Origin: an uncultured Lachnospiraceae bacterium
Lineage (GTDB): Bacteria > Bacillota > Clostridia > Lachnospirales > Lachnospiraceae
Direction: 5' to 3'
DNA length: 64,000 nt
Assembly: GCA_947623185.1 (NCBI GenBank)
Contig: CANQGL010000001.1
Span: 17,788-81,787 of the forward strand
In this document: piece by piece, positions 1 to 10,033 of the stretch
How positions within the stretch are numbered: position 1 is the first letter of the stretch
How the letters are laid out: every line of letters starts with the position of its first letter
Made by a program: the position numbers and the translations under genes
The notes under the pieces: generated by a model
Database searches by the model: none
What the model was told of the DNA's origin: nothing
The model's input: only the letters and a program-made list of their open reading frames with translations

Positions 1-609
1 ATCTTTTCTTATGACAATACCTCGTGGCAAATAGAAATCTGTATTTACGATACAGTTTGCCAGTGCTTCCCGGATCGCTTTATGCACAGGGGTATCGTCC
101 ACCCGGATTCCGCCTTCAAGCTTAAATGGAACTTTCACCTCTTTTACCAGTTTCCCATAGACGCGGAAATAAAAATCAAACAGATTTCCCGTCCAGTCGC
201 CGGAGCTTGACTGAAGCCGGTCTGTCCATCGAATTGTTGGATCCAGCATTTCCCGATAGTCCAGAAAATATTCAGGGAATTCATATAGAATCCTATACTC
301 CTGGCCGAACATCAAAAGGCCTGCGGCGGTCGGATGCAGCTTTCCGTCTTCCTTTGCTATGCGGGCAGCACCGATTCTTTCCAGATATTCGTGATCTTCC
401 AGTTTTTCCCATATGTGCTCCCTGCGAAACACCATGTGGCGGTTTCGGTAACCATGTACTGTTTCTATATCTAAATCCGACATGGACATATCGGAAAGCA
501 CCTTCATATCCATGGTTTCCTCGGGCGTGTCACGCAACATTGCCAGAACTTCGCTCCGGGTACAATGATAATCTCCTTCCCAGTTTCGGCGAAATGTTCC
601 ATTGAACAT
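1..609 (-). pseudogene. 5'-truncated ATP-binding protein (AlbA/RecG C-terminal-like, HATPase_c_4 type), runs off the window edge
   Basis: Minus strand translates as MFNGTFRRNWEGDYHCTRSEVLAMLRDTPEETMDMKVLSDMS...GIRVDDTPVHKAIREALANCIVNTDFYLPRG; 'IREALANC' motif typical of the family; in-frame TAG just upstream and no N-terminal AlbA domain. Confidence 0.6.
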
Positions 610-779
610 ATCATCTTTGAGAAGAATACCGTGCTATATCTGACAAAAACAATCGTTTCTTCTTATGGACGAAATCCTGACAATAAACAAATTCAATGAA
701 ACCTCCTAGCCACATTGTAAAACAAAGGGGACTCAACATGCTGCGGCTAATTTTACCACGCGTATTTTGTCCGTACTTA

Positions 780-808
780 TTGACAAAACCTGATTTCTTT
801 TGTAAAAT
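780..808 (+). promoter_or_regulatory. sigma-A promoter for the EPS operon leader/loaP
   Basis: TTGACA (780-785), 17-nt spacer, TAAAAT (803-808). Confidence 0.65.
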
Positions 809-844
809 TCCATTAAACAAAGCATTTAATTTTGCTTGTTGCAG

Positions 845-1034
845 TTCGCAGAAAAGAGTGTTCTGCGGACGTCAAGAACCGGGATGGAGGCTGCGCGCCC
901 GAGACGGCATCTTCCTGAAAGGGGTCATACCAGCCATGCACTTTATGGCGTTTTGCTGATTGGGCTGATTTATTTATGCGGCCCGAGTGGCGAAGCATTG
1001 TCCCTGTTAGCCAAATTCCCGGAAGCGAACAGGG
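845..1034 (+). promoter_or_regulatory. structured 5' leader of loaP/EPS operon (two hairpins)
   Basis: Hairpin TTCGCAGAA-AAGAGTG-TTCTGCGGA (845-869) and CCCTGTT...AACAGGG (1002-1034) between promoter and LoaP ATG. Confidence 0.45.
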
Positions 1035-1044
1035 GGCAGTCTTA

Positions 1045-1824
1045 ATGCAGTGGTATGTAATGCAGACGTGGACCGGAAAGGAAGAGCAGCTGGTAGAGAT
1101 GGTCCGCAGAGTCGTTCCAAGGGAATGCTACGGCGATTGCTTCGTGGCATACTATGAACGCCTTTTCTGGCGGCAGCAGAAGAACCTGATCCATGTGGAG
1201 CGGTCTTTCCCCGGCTATGTATTCATCACCTGCGACGATCCGGACGGACTGTTTTTCAGCCTGAAAAACGTCCCGAGCATGTCAAAAATAATCGGTGACG
1301 GGAATTTTACGTTCCTTCCGCTCGATCCGAATGAGGCGTTATTTTTAAACGAAGTCATGGATGCGGATCATGTGATGCGCCTTTCCTACGTTTCGACGGA
1401 CGGAAAGAATCATGTCCGTCAGATCTCGGGGCCGCTTAAGGCCTGCGAGGAGAAGATCGTGCGCTGGCGTTTCAGGGAACGGTATGTGAACGTCAATTTA
1501 AAGCTTCTGGGAAAAGAAAAAAACGTCATGCTGGGGATCGTCTTAAACGAGGATATCCGGCGCGAACTCTTATACGGTAAGGTCGAGGCGCCGATCATGG
1601 TGCCCGAGCATTACGTCTTACCGTTTGTGGGTACGGACGCAGACGGCAAGGCGGCGGAGCTTTCCGCAGGCGATCCGGTCACGGTGGTGGACGGTTCGTT
1701 CGTGGGGATGCCGGCGGTGATCTATCAGGTAAAAAGGAATACGGTAAAAATCGGCGTCCGTTTGTTCGGCCAGGATATGGCTGTGGAGGTGCCGATCGGA
1801 ACAGTGAGAAAGACCGTTGCATAG
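1045..1824 (+). CDS. loaP: LoaP-like specialized NusG paralog (antiterminator)
   Basis: MQWYVMQTWTGKEEQLVEMVRRVVP...NusG N-domain, RSFPGYVFI, C-terminal KOW-like (GDPVTVVDGSFVGMPAVIYQV); first gene of EPS cluster. Confidence 0.85.
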   Translation: MQWYVMQTWTGKEEQLVEMVRRVVPRECYGDCFVAYYERLFWRQQKNLIHVERSFPGYVFITCDDPDGLFFSLKNVPSMSKIIGDGNFTFLPLDPNEALFLNEVMDADHVMRLSYVSTDGKNHVRQISGPLKACEEKIVRWRFRERYVNVNLKLLGKEKNVMLGIVLNEDIRRELLYGKVEAPIMVPEHYVLPFVGTDADGKAAELSAGDPVTVVDGSFVGMPAVIYQVKRNTVKIGVRLFGQDMAVEVPIGTVRKTVA

Positions 1825-1836
1825 ACGGTCTTTTTT
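1810..1836 (+). terminator. intrinsic terminator overlapping the loaP stop codon
   Basis: AAGACCGT-tgcatag-ACGGTCTT followed by T-run; stop TAG (1822-1824) lies in the loop. Confidence 0.75.
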
Positions 1837-1953
1837 CGTGCGCTGAATTCGGACTCATCCTGAATGAGAACGCGGTGGGAGAAGCCCATACGGCGGCAAA
1901 AAGTGTGATGCGGTGATCACTGCAGATCATGAGGAGTTGACAGAAGCAGGAGA

Positions 1954-3459
1954 ATGGAGAAGAAGAAATTTAATATCGACAGTCTGAAATCATACTGTCA
2001 GATCAATAACATGAAAACTTTATATGTCAGAAACATCCTGCTGGATCTGTGGGAGGTAAGAAAAAAAGCCGCGATCTTCGTGGCTTTTTGTGTGTTTATC
2101 GCTGTTGTTCTGGCGCTCCGCCCGGGAACGCCCGCCAATCTCTCCGCCGAGCAGAAGAAAGAACTAGCGGATTATAACAGTCAGATCGAAGAATACGATA
2201 CGGCGATCGATGATCTCAAGACCAGCATTGAGGACAATAAAAAGCAGGTCAGCGAGCTGAAGAATTACGTCGATAACGCGATCTATATGCAGATTGATCC
2301 GCAGAATATCCAGACCTCGGTCGTCCAGTACAGCCTGCAGACCGGCGGGAACGTGGGAAATATACTAAACTCCTTTATTACCTATATCAATGACGGCGGA
2401 CTGCGGGAGTCGGTCTCCGAGGAGGATAAGGACCTGCAGCCGGAGTACTGGCGGGATATCATCGGAGCCTACTTAAACAGCAACATCATCAACATCACGG
2501 TCGTCCACTATGACGCTGAGAAATGCGCGCGCATCATGGAGATCGTAAAGCAGAGGATCCAGGAGCATGTGCCGGAGGTGAAGGCGGCGCAGGGCGATTT
2601 CACACTGACCGAGCTGGAGACATCACAGTTCGTGAAGGCGGACGCCGGGATAGTGAATGGCCAGAACGGCCACCGGAACAATCTGAAGAACTATGAGGCA
2701 GGGCTGGCGGACCTGCGGAACCGGCTGGTCTCCTACCGGACGAATAAGGCCAACTACATCAAGAACAACGAGCCGGACTTTGCCCCAAAAGCGGAAGAGA
2801 GTCCGGTCATTCGTGTGATCAAATATCTCCTGGTGGGGATCATCATGGGCGTCGTGATCGCCTGTGCGGCGGTAATGTTGCGTTATATCTTAAGTGATCG
2901 CCTGCGGTCGGCCGCGGATCTCAGGGATTTTGGGTTGAACGTGCTGGGGATCTGCAGGATCCGCAGCGAAGAAAAGAAAGAGGACAAGACAGATCTCCCC
3001 GGTGGTAGGGAGGACCCGTTTGGAGATAAAGAATCAGATAGGGCAGAGACACCAGACCATGATACATCTGCCGATGCTGAAAAAACACTGGAAACGGCAG
3101 GTAGCAGTTTGACTTTCCACCCTGAGCCCGCAAGGGCGGCGATGGATATCAAAGTCCTTGCCGAAGCACGGAGCAGGATACGGGAGACGAATGCGGTATC
3201 CATCGATCTGCTGCATGAGGACGAGTTCTGTATCCAAGCTGCGACAGCTTATACAGAAGCTCTTTCGGAAGCCGGAATGACAGCCGGGTGTGTGAGCCAC
3301 ATCATGGACAGCGCGGAGAATCTGAAAAAGATGGTCGAGGCCGGAGCTTGTCTGCTGGTGGCAGAGGCTGGTAAGACGACATATCAGGATCTGAAGCAGC
3401 ACATCGAACTGTGCGGGCGGTATCAGATCACTGTGCTCGGCTGTGTGGTGATCGAATGA
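1954..3459 (+). CDS. Wzz-like polysaccharide chain-length determinant / co-polymerase membrane protein
   Basis: N- and C-terminal TM segments flanking coiled-coil-rich region; position in EPS operon; C-terminal cytosolic extension. Confidence 0.6.
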   Translation: MEKKKFNIDSLKSYCQINNMKTLYVRNILLDLWEVRKKAAIFVAFCVFIAVVLALRPGTPANLSAEQKKELADYNSQIEEYDTAIDDLKTSIEDNKKQVSELKNYVDNAIYMQIDPQNIQTSVVQYSLQTGGNVGNILNSFITYINDGGLRESVSEEDKDLQPEYWRDIIGAYLNSNIINITVVHYDAEKCARIMEIVKQRIQEHVPEVKAAQGDFTLTELETSQFVKADAGIVNGQNGHRNNLKNYEAGLADLRNRLVSYRTNKANYIKNNEPDFAPKAEESPVIRVIKYLLVGIIMGVVIACAAVMLRYILSDRLRSAADLRDFGLNVLGICRIRSEEKKEDKTDLPGGREDPFGDKESDRAETPDHDTSADAEKTLETAGSSLTFHPEPARAAMDIKVLAEARSRIRETNAVSIDLLHEDEFCIQAATAYTEALSEAGMTAGCVSHIMDSAENLKKMVEAGACLLVAEAGKTTYQDLKQHIELCGRYQITVLGCVVIE

Positions 3460-4715
3460 GACGGATCATCGATACAGTATCGGTGCGCGTCAGAACGCTC
3501 CCTCAGAGGAGACCTTTGGGAATGTATTTCGATGAGGTGGTCCGAAATAGCGACCATACAGGAGAGCAGCTCTTCTTAGTGAGCTTTGCGATCTATCAGG
3601 CCATGTGCATATGGGATACGACTATGTTCCCGCTGCCGTTTTGGGCGGAGCTTCTGGGGAAGGCAGTCGCGCTGGGGATCGTAGTGGTAAAGATCCTGCT
3701 GTACGACGGATACAGTCCGGTGAAACTGGTCGTACTTGTTACCGCGGCCGCCTGTACGGCATTTACGGCTTATTCAGCAAGGTATATCCCTGCTTTTGTC
3801 TGGGTGGTATATCTTGCGGGCAGCAGGAACGTATCGTTTAAGAAGATCTTGGAAGTATATCTGGTCGTTACCTGTGCCGGGATGATCATGGCATATGCGG
3901 CGTCGATGATCGGAACGATCGAGAACCTGCAGTATATTTCCGAAAAGAGAGGAATACGGAACTCATTTGGGATCATCTATACGACAGACTTTGCGGCACA
4001 TATCTTTTACATGCTGTTGACTTGGTTTTATTTAAAGGGAGAAGATCTGAAAGGTATCCACTATCTGGGAGCAGTGATCACAGCGACGCTGATCTATCTT
4101 TTCTGCAGCGCCCGGCTGGACAGCGTAAGTATCTTGATGACTGCAGCATTATTCTGGATCGGAAATGCGATCACCCGGTCACGATATACCGGAGACAGAG
4201 TAAAGAGACTCTGGAATCAGGGATGGGCGAAGATCAGCCCATTCATCATGCCGGTTTGTCTGGCAGTGGCTCTGGGAGCGACATATGCATACGGCGCAGG
4301 AAACGGCCCGAGTCAAAAGTTGATAGAATTTGACCAGATCTCTGGAGGAAGGCTCCGGCTGGGCTGGGAAGGAATCGAGAAGTATGGCCTGCACTTATTG
4401 GGCAGATATGTCCCGATGATCGGAAACGGCGAAACAACAAAGTTCCAGACCAATTACTCGTTTGTGGATAGTTCTTATATCAATCTGCTCTTACGGGCCG
4501 GGATCCTGTTCATGGCAGCTGTCCTGATTCTGTATGCCATTTCCTGCCGGAAGAACAGCCGCGATCTGTATTTCCTGTATGCGGTCGCACTGATATCCGT
4601 AAACAGCATGATCGCCCATCATCTGGCAGAGCCTGCTTATAACCCGTTGCTGCTGGCAGCGTTTACGGGATGCGTTCGGGAGACGGGAGATCGATATAAA
4701 ATAAGCTACCGATGA
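3456..4715 (+). CDS. O-antigen polymerase-like (Wzy) multi-pass membrane protein
   Basis: Many hydrophobic helices; start ATG overlaps upstream stop (ATGA); locus context. Confidence 0.6.
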   Translation: MRRIIDTVSVRVRTLPQRRPLGMYFDEVVRNSDHTGEQLFLVSFAIYQAMCIWDTTMFPLPFWAELLGKAVALGIVVVKILLYDGYSPVKLVVLVTAAACTAFTAYSARYIPAFVWVVYLAGSRNVSFKKILEVYLVVTCAGMIMAYAASMIGTIENLQYISEKRGIRNSFGIIYTTDFAAHIFYMLLTWFYLKGEDLKGIHYLGAVITATLIYLFCSARLDSVSILMTAALFWIGNAITRSRYTGDRVKRLWNQGWAKISPFIMPVCLAVALGATYAYGAGNGPSQKLIEFDQISGGRLRLGWEGIEKYGLHLLGRYVPMIGNGETTKFQTNYSFVDSSYINLLLRAGILFMAAVLILYAISCRKNSRDLYFLYAVALISVNSMIAHHLAEPAYNPLLLAAFTGCVRETGDRYKISYR

Positions 4716-4727
4716 GGTGAAGCAAAA

Positions 4728-6146
4728 ATGTACACACGGAGCATGAGCGGATGGGGAAAACATCTGGATTTCCTTATCCTTGATGCGGTCATGCTTGAAA
4801 TTGCATTATTCATGAGCTACGGGATCCGTCATGACTGGTCCTATCAGGGATTCAGCAATATCTACCAGACACTTGCTCTGCTCTTGGCGATGTCCAGCAT
4901 CTGTGTCGGAATCTTAAGAGAAAGCTATCATGGGATCTTAAGAAGAGACGCCTTCCGGGAATGCAGGGAAGCCTTCAGTCATGTGACAGCGGTGGAAGTG
5001 ATTCTGATCGCAGCGGCATTCTTTTTAAAAGAATTTTCCTACTCTCGAGAAGTGTTCCTTCTCTTATGGGTGATCGGGACAGCACTTTGCTGGTCGGAAC
5101 GCTGCCTTTGGAGACAGGTGCTGAAAAAGATTGGAGTCGGTAAGAGAAAGCGCCGTCAGGTGCTGTTGATAACGACCTTCGATTTGGCTGAGACCGTTAC
5201 GAAAGAATGGAAAGAGCAAGACATTTTTGACTGCGAATTGTGTGGGATCTGCCTTGCCGACAGAGGCGAAGAGGGCTGTAGTGAACCGGATAAGGTCGAT
5301 GGGATTCCTGTGACGGGAAGTATCACGGAGATTCGGGGATACCTATTAAAACATGTGGTCGATGAAGTCTTGGTCCGGCCGGGTGCGATCCTGACCGGAG
5401 ATCAGATGGACGAGCTTTTGCAGGCAGGATTGACAGTACATATCAATGTGGAAGATCTTACACAGTCATCGGTCCCGACATATCTGGAGACCTTCGCAGG
5501 CTCTGTGGTACTGACTTCAGCGATCCGGATCGTAAAGCCATGGGAGATGTGGGCAAAGCGACTGATGGATATCTTAGGGAGTCTGGTTGGTCTTGTGATT
5601 ACAGGGATCGCCTGTATCTTTGTTATTCCTGCTATCAAGCTTGCCGATCCGGGACCGGCATTCTTCAGTCATATCCGTGTCGGAAAGAACGGAAGAAGAT
5701 TTCGTATGTATAAGTTCCGCAGCATGTATCAGGACGCGGAGGAACGAAAGAAAGAACTGATGGCTCAGAACGAGATGAAAGGCGCGATGTTCAAGATGAA
5801 AGATGATCCGCGGATCATCAAGGGGATCGGGCATTTTATCAGGAAGACGAGCATCGACGAGCTACCGCAGTTCTGGAACGTCCTTAAGGGAGATATGAGC
5901 CTTGTAGGCACAAGACCGCCGACAGAGGAAGAATACGATTCCTACGAGATGCGGTACATGAGACGGTTGGCAATAAGACCGGGCATCACCGGGATCTGGC
6001 AGACCAGTGGACGGAACAGTGTGAAGGACTTTGATGATGTCGTGAGGATGGATACGGAGTATATCAACCGCTGGAGCCTGATGCTAGATATCAGATTGCT
6101 GTTTAAGACAGTGAAGGTAGTGTTTATGGAGGATGGGGCAGCGTAA
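4728..6146 (+). CDS. exopolysaccharide biosynthesis polyprenyl glycosylphosphotransferase (WbaP/bac_transf type)
   Basis: KRLMDILGSLVGLVITG...GPAFFSHIRVGKNGRRFRMYKFRSM...SIDELPQFWNVLKGDMSLVGTRPPTEEE...RPGITGIWQ. Confidence 0.93.
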   Translation: MYTRSMSGWGKHLDFLILDAVMLEIALFMSYGIRHDWSYQGFSNIYQTLALLLAMSSICVGILRESYHGILRRDAFRECREAFSHVTAVEVILIAAAFFLKEFSYSREVFLLLWVIGTALCWSERCLWRQVLKKIGVGKRKRRQVLLITTFDLAETVTKEWKEQDIFDCELCGICLADRGEEGCSEPDKVDGIPVTGSITEIRGYLLKHVVDEVLVRPGAILTGDQMDELLQAGLTVHINVEDLTQSSVPTYLETFAGSVVLTSAIRIVKPWEMWAKRLMDILGSLVGLVITGIACIFVIPAIKLADPGPAFFSHIRVGKNGRRFRMYKFRSMYQDAEERKKELMAQNEMKGAMFKMKDDPRIIKGIGHFIRKTSIDELPQFWNVLKGDMSLVGTRPPTEEEYDSYEMRYMRRLAIRPGITGIWQTSGRNSVKDFDDVVRMDTEYINRWSLMLDIRLLFKTVKVVFMEDGAA

Positions 6147-6189
6147 GCTTAATAGGACTTGAAAATTTTAAAAAGGATAGGCTGAAAAC

Positions 6190-6960
6190 ATGAATGAGGA
6201 TTATACTTTTCCAAGAAACTTTCTCTTGTGGGGGAAAGTTGGGTTTTGTGCAAGTAATAAAGAGATAGCAGTAAAAAATATAATGTCACTGCAAACTTAT
6301 CCTAAAAGCGCTACGGTCGGTTTTGTTGGTATACCGGCGTCTGTAATATGTATGGAAAATGAGAGCGTTTCTAAAGTATATAGAAATTTGACATATGTTT
6401 CTGTTGACGGAATGCCTATCATAAAGAAATGTAGACGAGTAGGAATCTCATGTGAGAGATGCTCAGGGCCAGATATCATGATGAGAATTATTGAAGAGGG
6501 CATAAAACCAGGAAAAACACATTACTTCTATGGAGGGAAAGATTATTCTATCTTAGAAAAAATGAAAAGCAATTTAGAAGTCAAGTATCCAGGAATTAGT
6601 ATTGTAGGGATGTATTCGCCACCGTTTCGAGATTTAACTGAAGAAGAAGATAAAAAAGTATGTAATGAGATTAATAGTTTACATCCTGATTATGTATGGG
6701 TTGGTATTGGACAACCTAAACAAGATTATTGGGTTGAACAACATGGGCAATTGCTGAAGAATACAACTATTCTAGGTGTAGGCGCTGCATTTGATTTTAT
6801 TGCAGGCTCTTTAAATAGGGCTCCCAAGATTATTCAGGATGCCGGATTAGAATGGGTGTATCGGTTCATCAAAGAGCCTGGTCGCTTGTGGAGCCGTTAT
6901 ATTATTGGAGGATTAAAATATTTAATCTATAACAGGAAATATAAAGATTTGGCAATATAA
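6190..6960 (+). CDS. WecG/TagA/CpsF family glycosyltransferase
   Basis: SVDGMPI..., GGKDYS, WVGIGQPKQDYWV, GVGAAFDFIAGSLNRAPKIIQDAGLEWVYRFIKEPGRLWSRY. Confidence 0.93.
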   Translation: MNEDYTFPRNFLLWGKVGFCASNKEIAVKNIMSLQTYPKSATVGFVGIPASVICMENESVSKVYRNLTYVSVDGMPIIKKCRRVGISCERCSGPDIMMRIIEEGIKPGKTHYFYGGKDYSILEKMKSNLEVKYPGISIVGMYSPPFRDLTEEEDKKVCNEINSLHPDYVWVGIGQPKQDYWVEQHGQLLKNTTILGVGAAFDFIAGSLNRAPKIIQDAGLEWVYRFIKEPGRLWSRYIIGGLKYLIYNRKYKDLAI

Positions 6961-6983
6961 ATGTGTTAAAAAGGATAAAAAGT

Positions 6984-9900
6984 ATGAAGACAGACAAATT
7001 TTTTGCACAAGGCTATGAAGATGCGCTAAAGGATTATTTATATTCATGTACTAATATATGTAGCGACAGATGGGATTGGATCGTGTTGACGGCATCGAAT
7101 GAATGTCAAGCGCATGCATACCAGATGCAGATTGATAGGAGAATTGCTGAAAAACGTTTACCATTAGGGACGTCTTTTTGCGTCGTTCCAGACTATAGTA
7201 ATAAAAGGATTGGTTCGGGAGGAGCCACATTAAATGTTATTCGTTGCCTTGCTGAAAAAATCGGGATTGAAGAAGTATATAAGCAGAAAATTCTTGTGAT
7301 CCATTCAGGTGGGGACAGCAAACGGATCCCGCAGTATTCCGTGTGTGGGAAGATTTTTGCGCCGATACCGCGATTGCTTCCTAACGGATATGTATCAACT
7401 ATCTTTGATGACCTTGTTATTGCAGCAATTGATATTCCTAACAGATGCGGTAAGGGGATGATGATATTTCCAAGTGATACAGAACTGTTATTTAACTCAC
7501 GTCAGATTGACTTATTATCATGTGATGCTGCGGGATTATCAATAAAAGCTCCTGTTTTGGAAGGACAGGAGCATGGGGTATTTCTTCAAGGAAACAGGAG
7601 CCACGATCATAGAAATAATGACGTGGCTAGGTTTTTGCATAAGCAATCGGAAATTGTACTTAGAGCCAGAGGGGCTGTTGATGAATTAAATCAAGTAAAT
7701 ATCGATACAGGGTGTATTTGGTTTAGCGATAAAATCATAAAAGAAATGTATGAGCTTATATCGACGAAAGGGATATACGATCAGGTAAGATTTGATCAAT
7801 TTGTTAATTCTAAAGTGTGTCTGAACCTTTATTCTGACTTTGTATATCCATTGGCATATGAAGGGACATGGGATGAGTTCTGTCAGGAAACCCCTGAAAA
7901 AGGATATTCAAATGAATTGTCTAAATGCCGGGAGGAGATCTGGAAAAGATTCCACAAATATGGGCTTGCCCTAGTAAAAATGATGCCAGCAAGATATATT
8001 CATTTCGGAATGACACATGAGATGTATAATCTCTGGGTAAGCAATATCAACAAGTACAAATATCTCGGTTGGAATTCAAAGGTCATTACTAATGCCAAGA
8101 CAGGAACAGTTATAAATAGTTATATTTCAGAAGATTCTGAGTTGGCTGATAACTGTTACATTGAAAACGCTGTTATAACGCATAGTATTGTAAGCGAAGG
8201 AACAGTATTATCTAATGTGGATATTGATGGTTTTATTATACCGTCTAATGTGGTTATGCATGCTTTAAAGCTAGAAAATGGGAAATATGTTTGCCGGATT
8301 TATGGAAGAAATGATAACCCGAAAGAGTCATATACTTCGAATTTTTTAGAAAGTTCTTTATCAAAATTAATAAGCTTAACTGGAGTCGAAAAGAAAGCTA
8401 TTTGGAATGGAAGTACTGCATCAATTTGGAACGCATGCATCTATCCTGAGTGTGATTCTATGAAAGAAGCTGTAGAATCAGCACTCTTACTATATGATAT
8501 TATAACCGAAAAAGCAAGTGAAAAAGATATTTTGAAATGGAAAGATTCTAAAAAACATAGTTTGGCCAGTAGTTATAATAAAGCTGATGTACTTGCTGCT
8601 ATCAAGAGGGGAAATGAGATTTCAAGAAAAATAATGTTAGAGGAGTTCATCACTGAAATTGAAAATGGTGCAGACATGTCAAAAGCAGTTGCTGCTTTAA
8701 ACTTTAAAGAAGATATAGCAACTGAGCTTATCTTAGAGCTAAAAGATATTGCTGCCGCAAGGTGTTTTCCTCAAAATATGAGATTATATATGGCATGTGC
8801 GGATATATGTAGGAAATATTCAATAGAATCACCAGATATAAATTATTTATCTTTTGAAAACTTGGCATACAGCGTTATCTGTAAAACAATCATAGAGGCA
8901 ACTTTTGATAAATATAAAGTGGATTTCAAAAAATTACATTTTGTGCACGAAAGCTGTACTGTTGATCTCCCAGTCAGAGTAAATTTTTGTGGAAGCCCGT
9001 CAGATGCTGCACCATATTGCCTGGAACATGGTGGTACAATGATTGACGGAGCACTTCTTCTCAATGGAAAAATGCCAATTAAAGTTACTGTAAGTAAAAT
9101 TCCTGAACATGAAGTTAGGCTTGGCAGTTTAGATCAGGATTGTATGGGAATTTTTACAAATTTAGAAGATATTAGGAATTGTAAGAATCCGTCTGATCCT
9201 TATGCTTTACATAAGGCGGTTTTAGTTGCAACCGGGCTTGTCCCGATACAGGCGTCAGGGATTTCTATGGCAGATTTCTGTGATCACCTGGGAGCCGGGA
9301 TTGAAATGATAACAGCCGTTAATGTCCCAAAAGGATCAGGATTAGGGACCAGCAGTATTATTGCGGCTGCTGCAGTTAAAGCATTGAATGAACTTTGTGG
9401 GATTAGAGTGACAGACGAGATGATATATGCACAAGTCTTTTTAGCTGAGCAATTAATGACGACTGGGGGAGGTTGGCAGGATCAGGTTGGGGGACTTACG
9501 AAAGGAATTAAATATTTCACTTCAAGACCAGGTAAGTATCAGAAAATAGAAGTTGATCATCTGAACATTTCAAGTGACATATTGGAGGAACTAAATAGCA
9601 GATTCGCATTAATCTTTTCTGGTCAAAGAAGACTGGCTAGAAATGTACTTAGGGAAGAGATGAACCAATGCATTCGAAATGACAAGTCTGCACTTGATGC
9701 AATAAGTAATATACAGGAATATTGTGCGGTTATGCGGTATTACTTATTGAAGGGCGATATTACATCATTTGCTAAGTATATTTCAAAACAATATGAACTG
9801 GTGAAGGTATTAGATAAGGGAGCGTCCAATTCTTTTATTGAATACATTTTTGACATTTGTGATGATCTTTTAGATGGTAAATCAATTTGTGGAGCTGGCG

Positions 9901-10019
9901 GTGGAGGGTTCCTACAGGTGATTTTGAAAAAAGGAGTTACAAAAGAAATGCTCAGGAAGAGAATTCAGGAAACATTTGCTGACTGCGGTGTGGAAGTATG
10001 GGATTGCGAATTGATATGA
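6984..10019 (+). CDS. Fkp-like bifunctional L-fucokinase/GDP-fucose pyrophosphorylase family protein (possible alternative substrate D-arabinose)
   Basis: N-terminal pyrophosphorylase (DWIVLTASNECQAHAYQMQI...GSGGATLNVIRC...HSGGDSKRIPQYS), C-terminal GHMP kinase (VDLPVRVNFCGSPSDAAPYCLEHGG...VPKGSGLGTSSIIAAA...GGGWQDQVGG...GAGGGGFL). Confidence 0.88.
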   Translation: MKTDKFFAQGYEDALKDYLYSCTNICSDRWDWIVLTASNECQAHAYQMQIDRRIAEKRLPLGTSFCVVPDYSNKRIGSGGATLNVIRCLAEKIGIEEVYKQKILVIHSGGDSKRIPQYSVCGKIFAPIPRLLPNGYVSTIFDDLVIAAIDIPNRCGKGMMIFPSDTELLFNSRQIDLLSCDAAGLSIKAPVLEGQEHGVFLQGNRSHDHRNNDVARFLHKQSEIVLRARGAVDELNQVNIDTGCIWFSDKIIKEMYELISTKGIYDQVRFDQFVNSKVCLNLYSDFVYPLAYEGTWDEFCQETPEKGYSNELSKCREEIWKRFHKYGLALVKMMPARYIHFGMTHEMYNLWVSNINKYKYLGWNSKVITNAKTGTVINSYISEDSELADNCYIENAVITHSIVSEGTVLSNVDIDGFIIPSNVVMHALKLENGKYVCRIYGRNDNPKESYTSNFLESSLSKLISLTGVEKKAIWNGSTASIWNACIYPECDSMKEAVESALLLYDIITEKASEKDILKWKDSKKHSLASSYNKADVLAAIKRGNEISRKIMLEEFITEIENGADMSKAVAALNFKEDIATELILELKDIAAARCFPQNMRLYMACADICRKYSIESPDINYLSFENLAYSVICKTIIEATFDKYKVDFKKLHFVHESCTVDLPVRVNFCGSPSDAAPYCLEHGGTMIDGALLLNGKMPIKVTVSKIPEHEVRLGSLDQDCMGIFTNLEDIRNCKNPSDPYALHKAVLVATGLVPIQASGISMADFCDHLGAGIEMITAVNVPKGSGLGTSSIIAAAAVKALNELCGIRVTDEMIYAQVFLAEQLMTTGGGWQDQVGGLTKGIKYFTSRPGKYQKIEVDHLNISSDILEELNSRFALIFSGQRRLARNVLREEMNQCIRNDKSALDAISNIQEYCAVMRYYLLKGDITSFAKYISKQYELVKVLDKGASNSFIEYIFDICDDLLDGKSICGAGGGGFLQVILKKGVTKEMLRKRIQETFADCGVEVWDCELI

Positions 10020-10033
10020 GGGGGACATAAGAT

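Noticed and set aside
126-605. 159-aa plus-strand ORF at the window start
   Set aside because: Antisense to a convincing ATP-binding-protein translation on the minus strand; low-complexity, no recognizable family.
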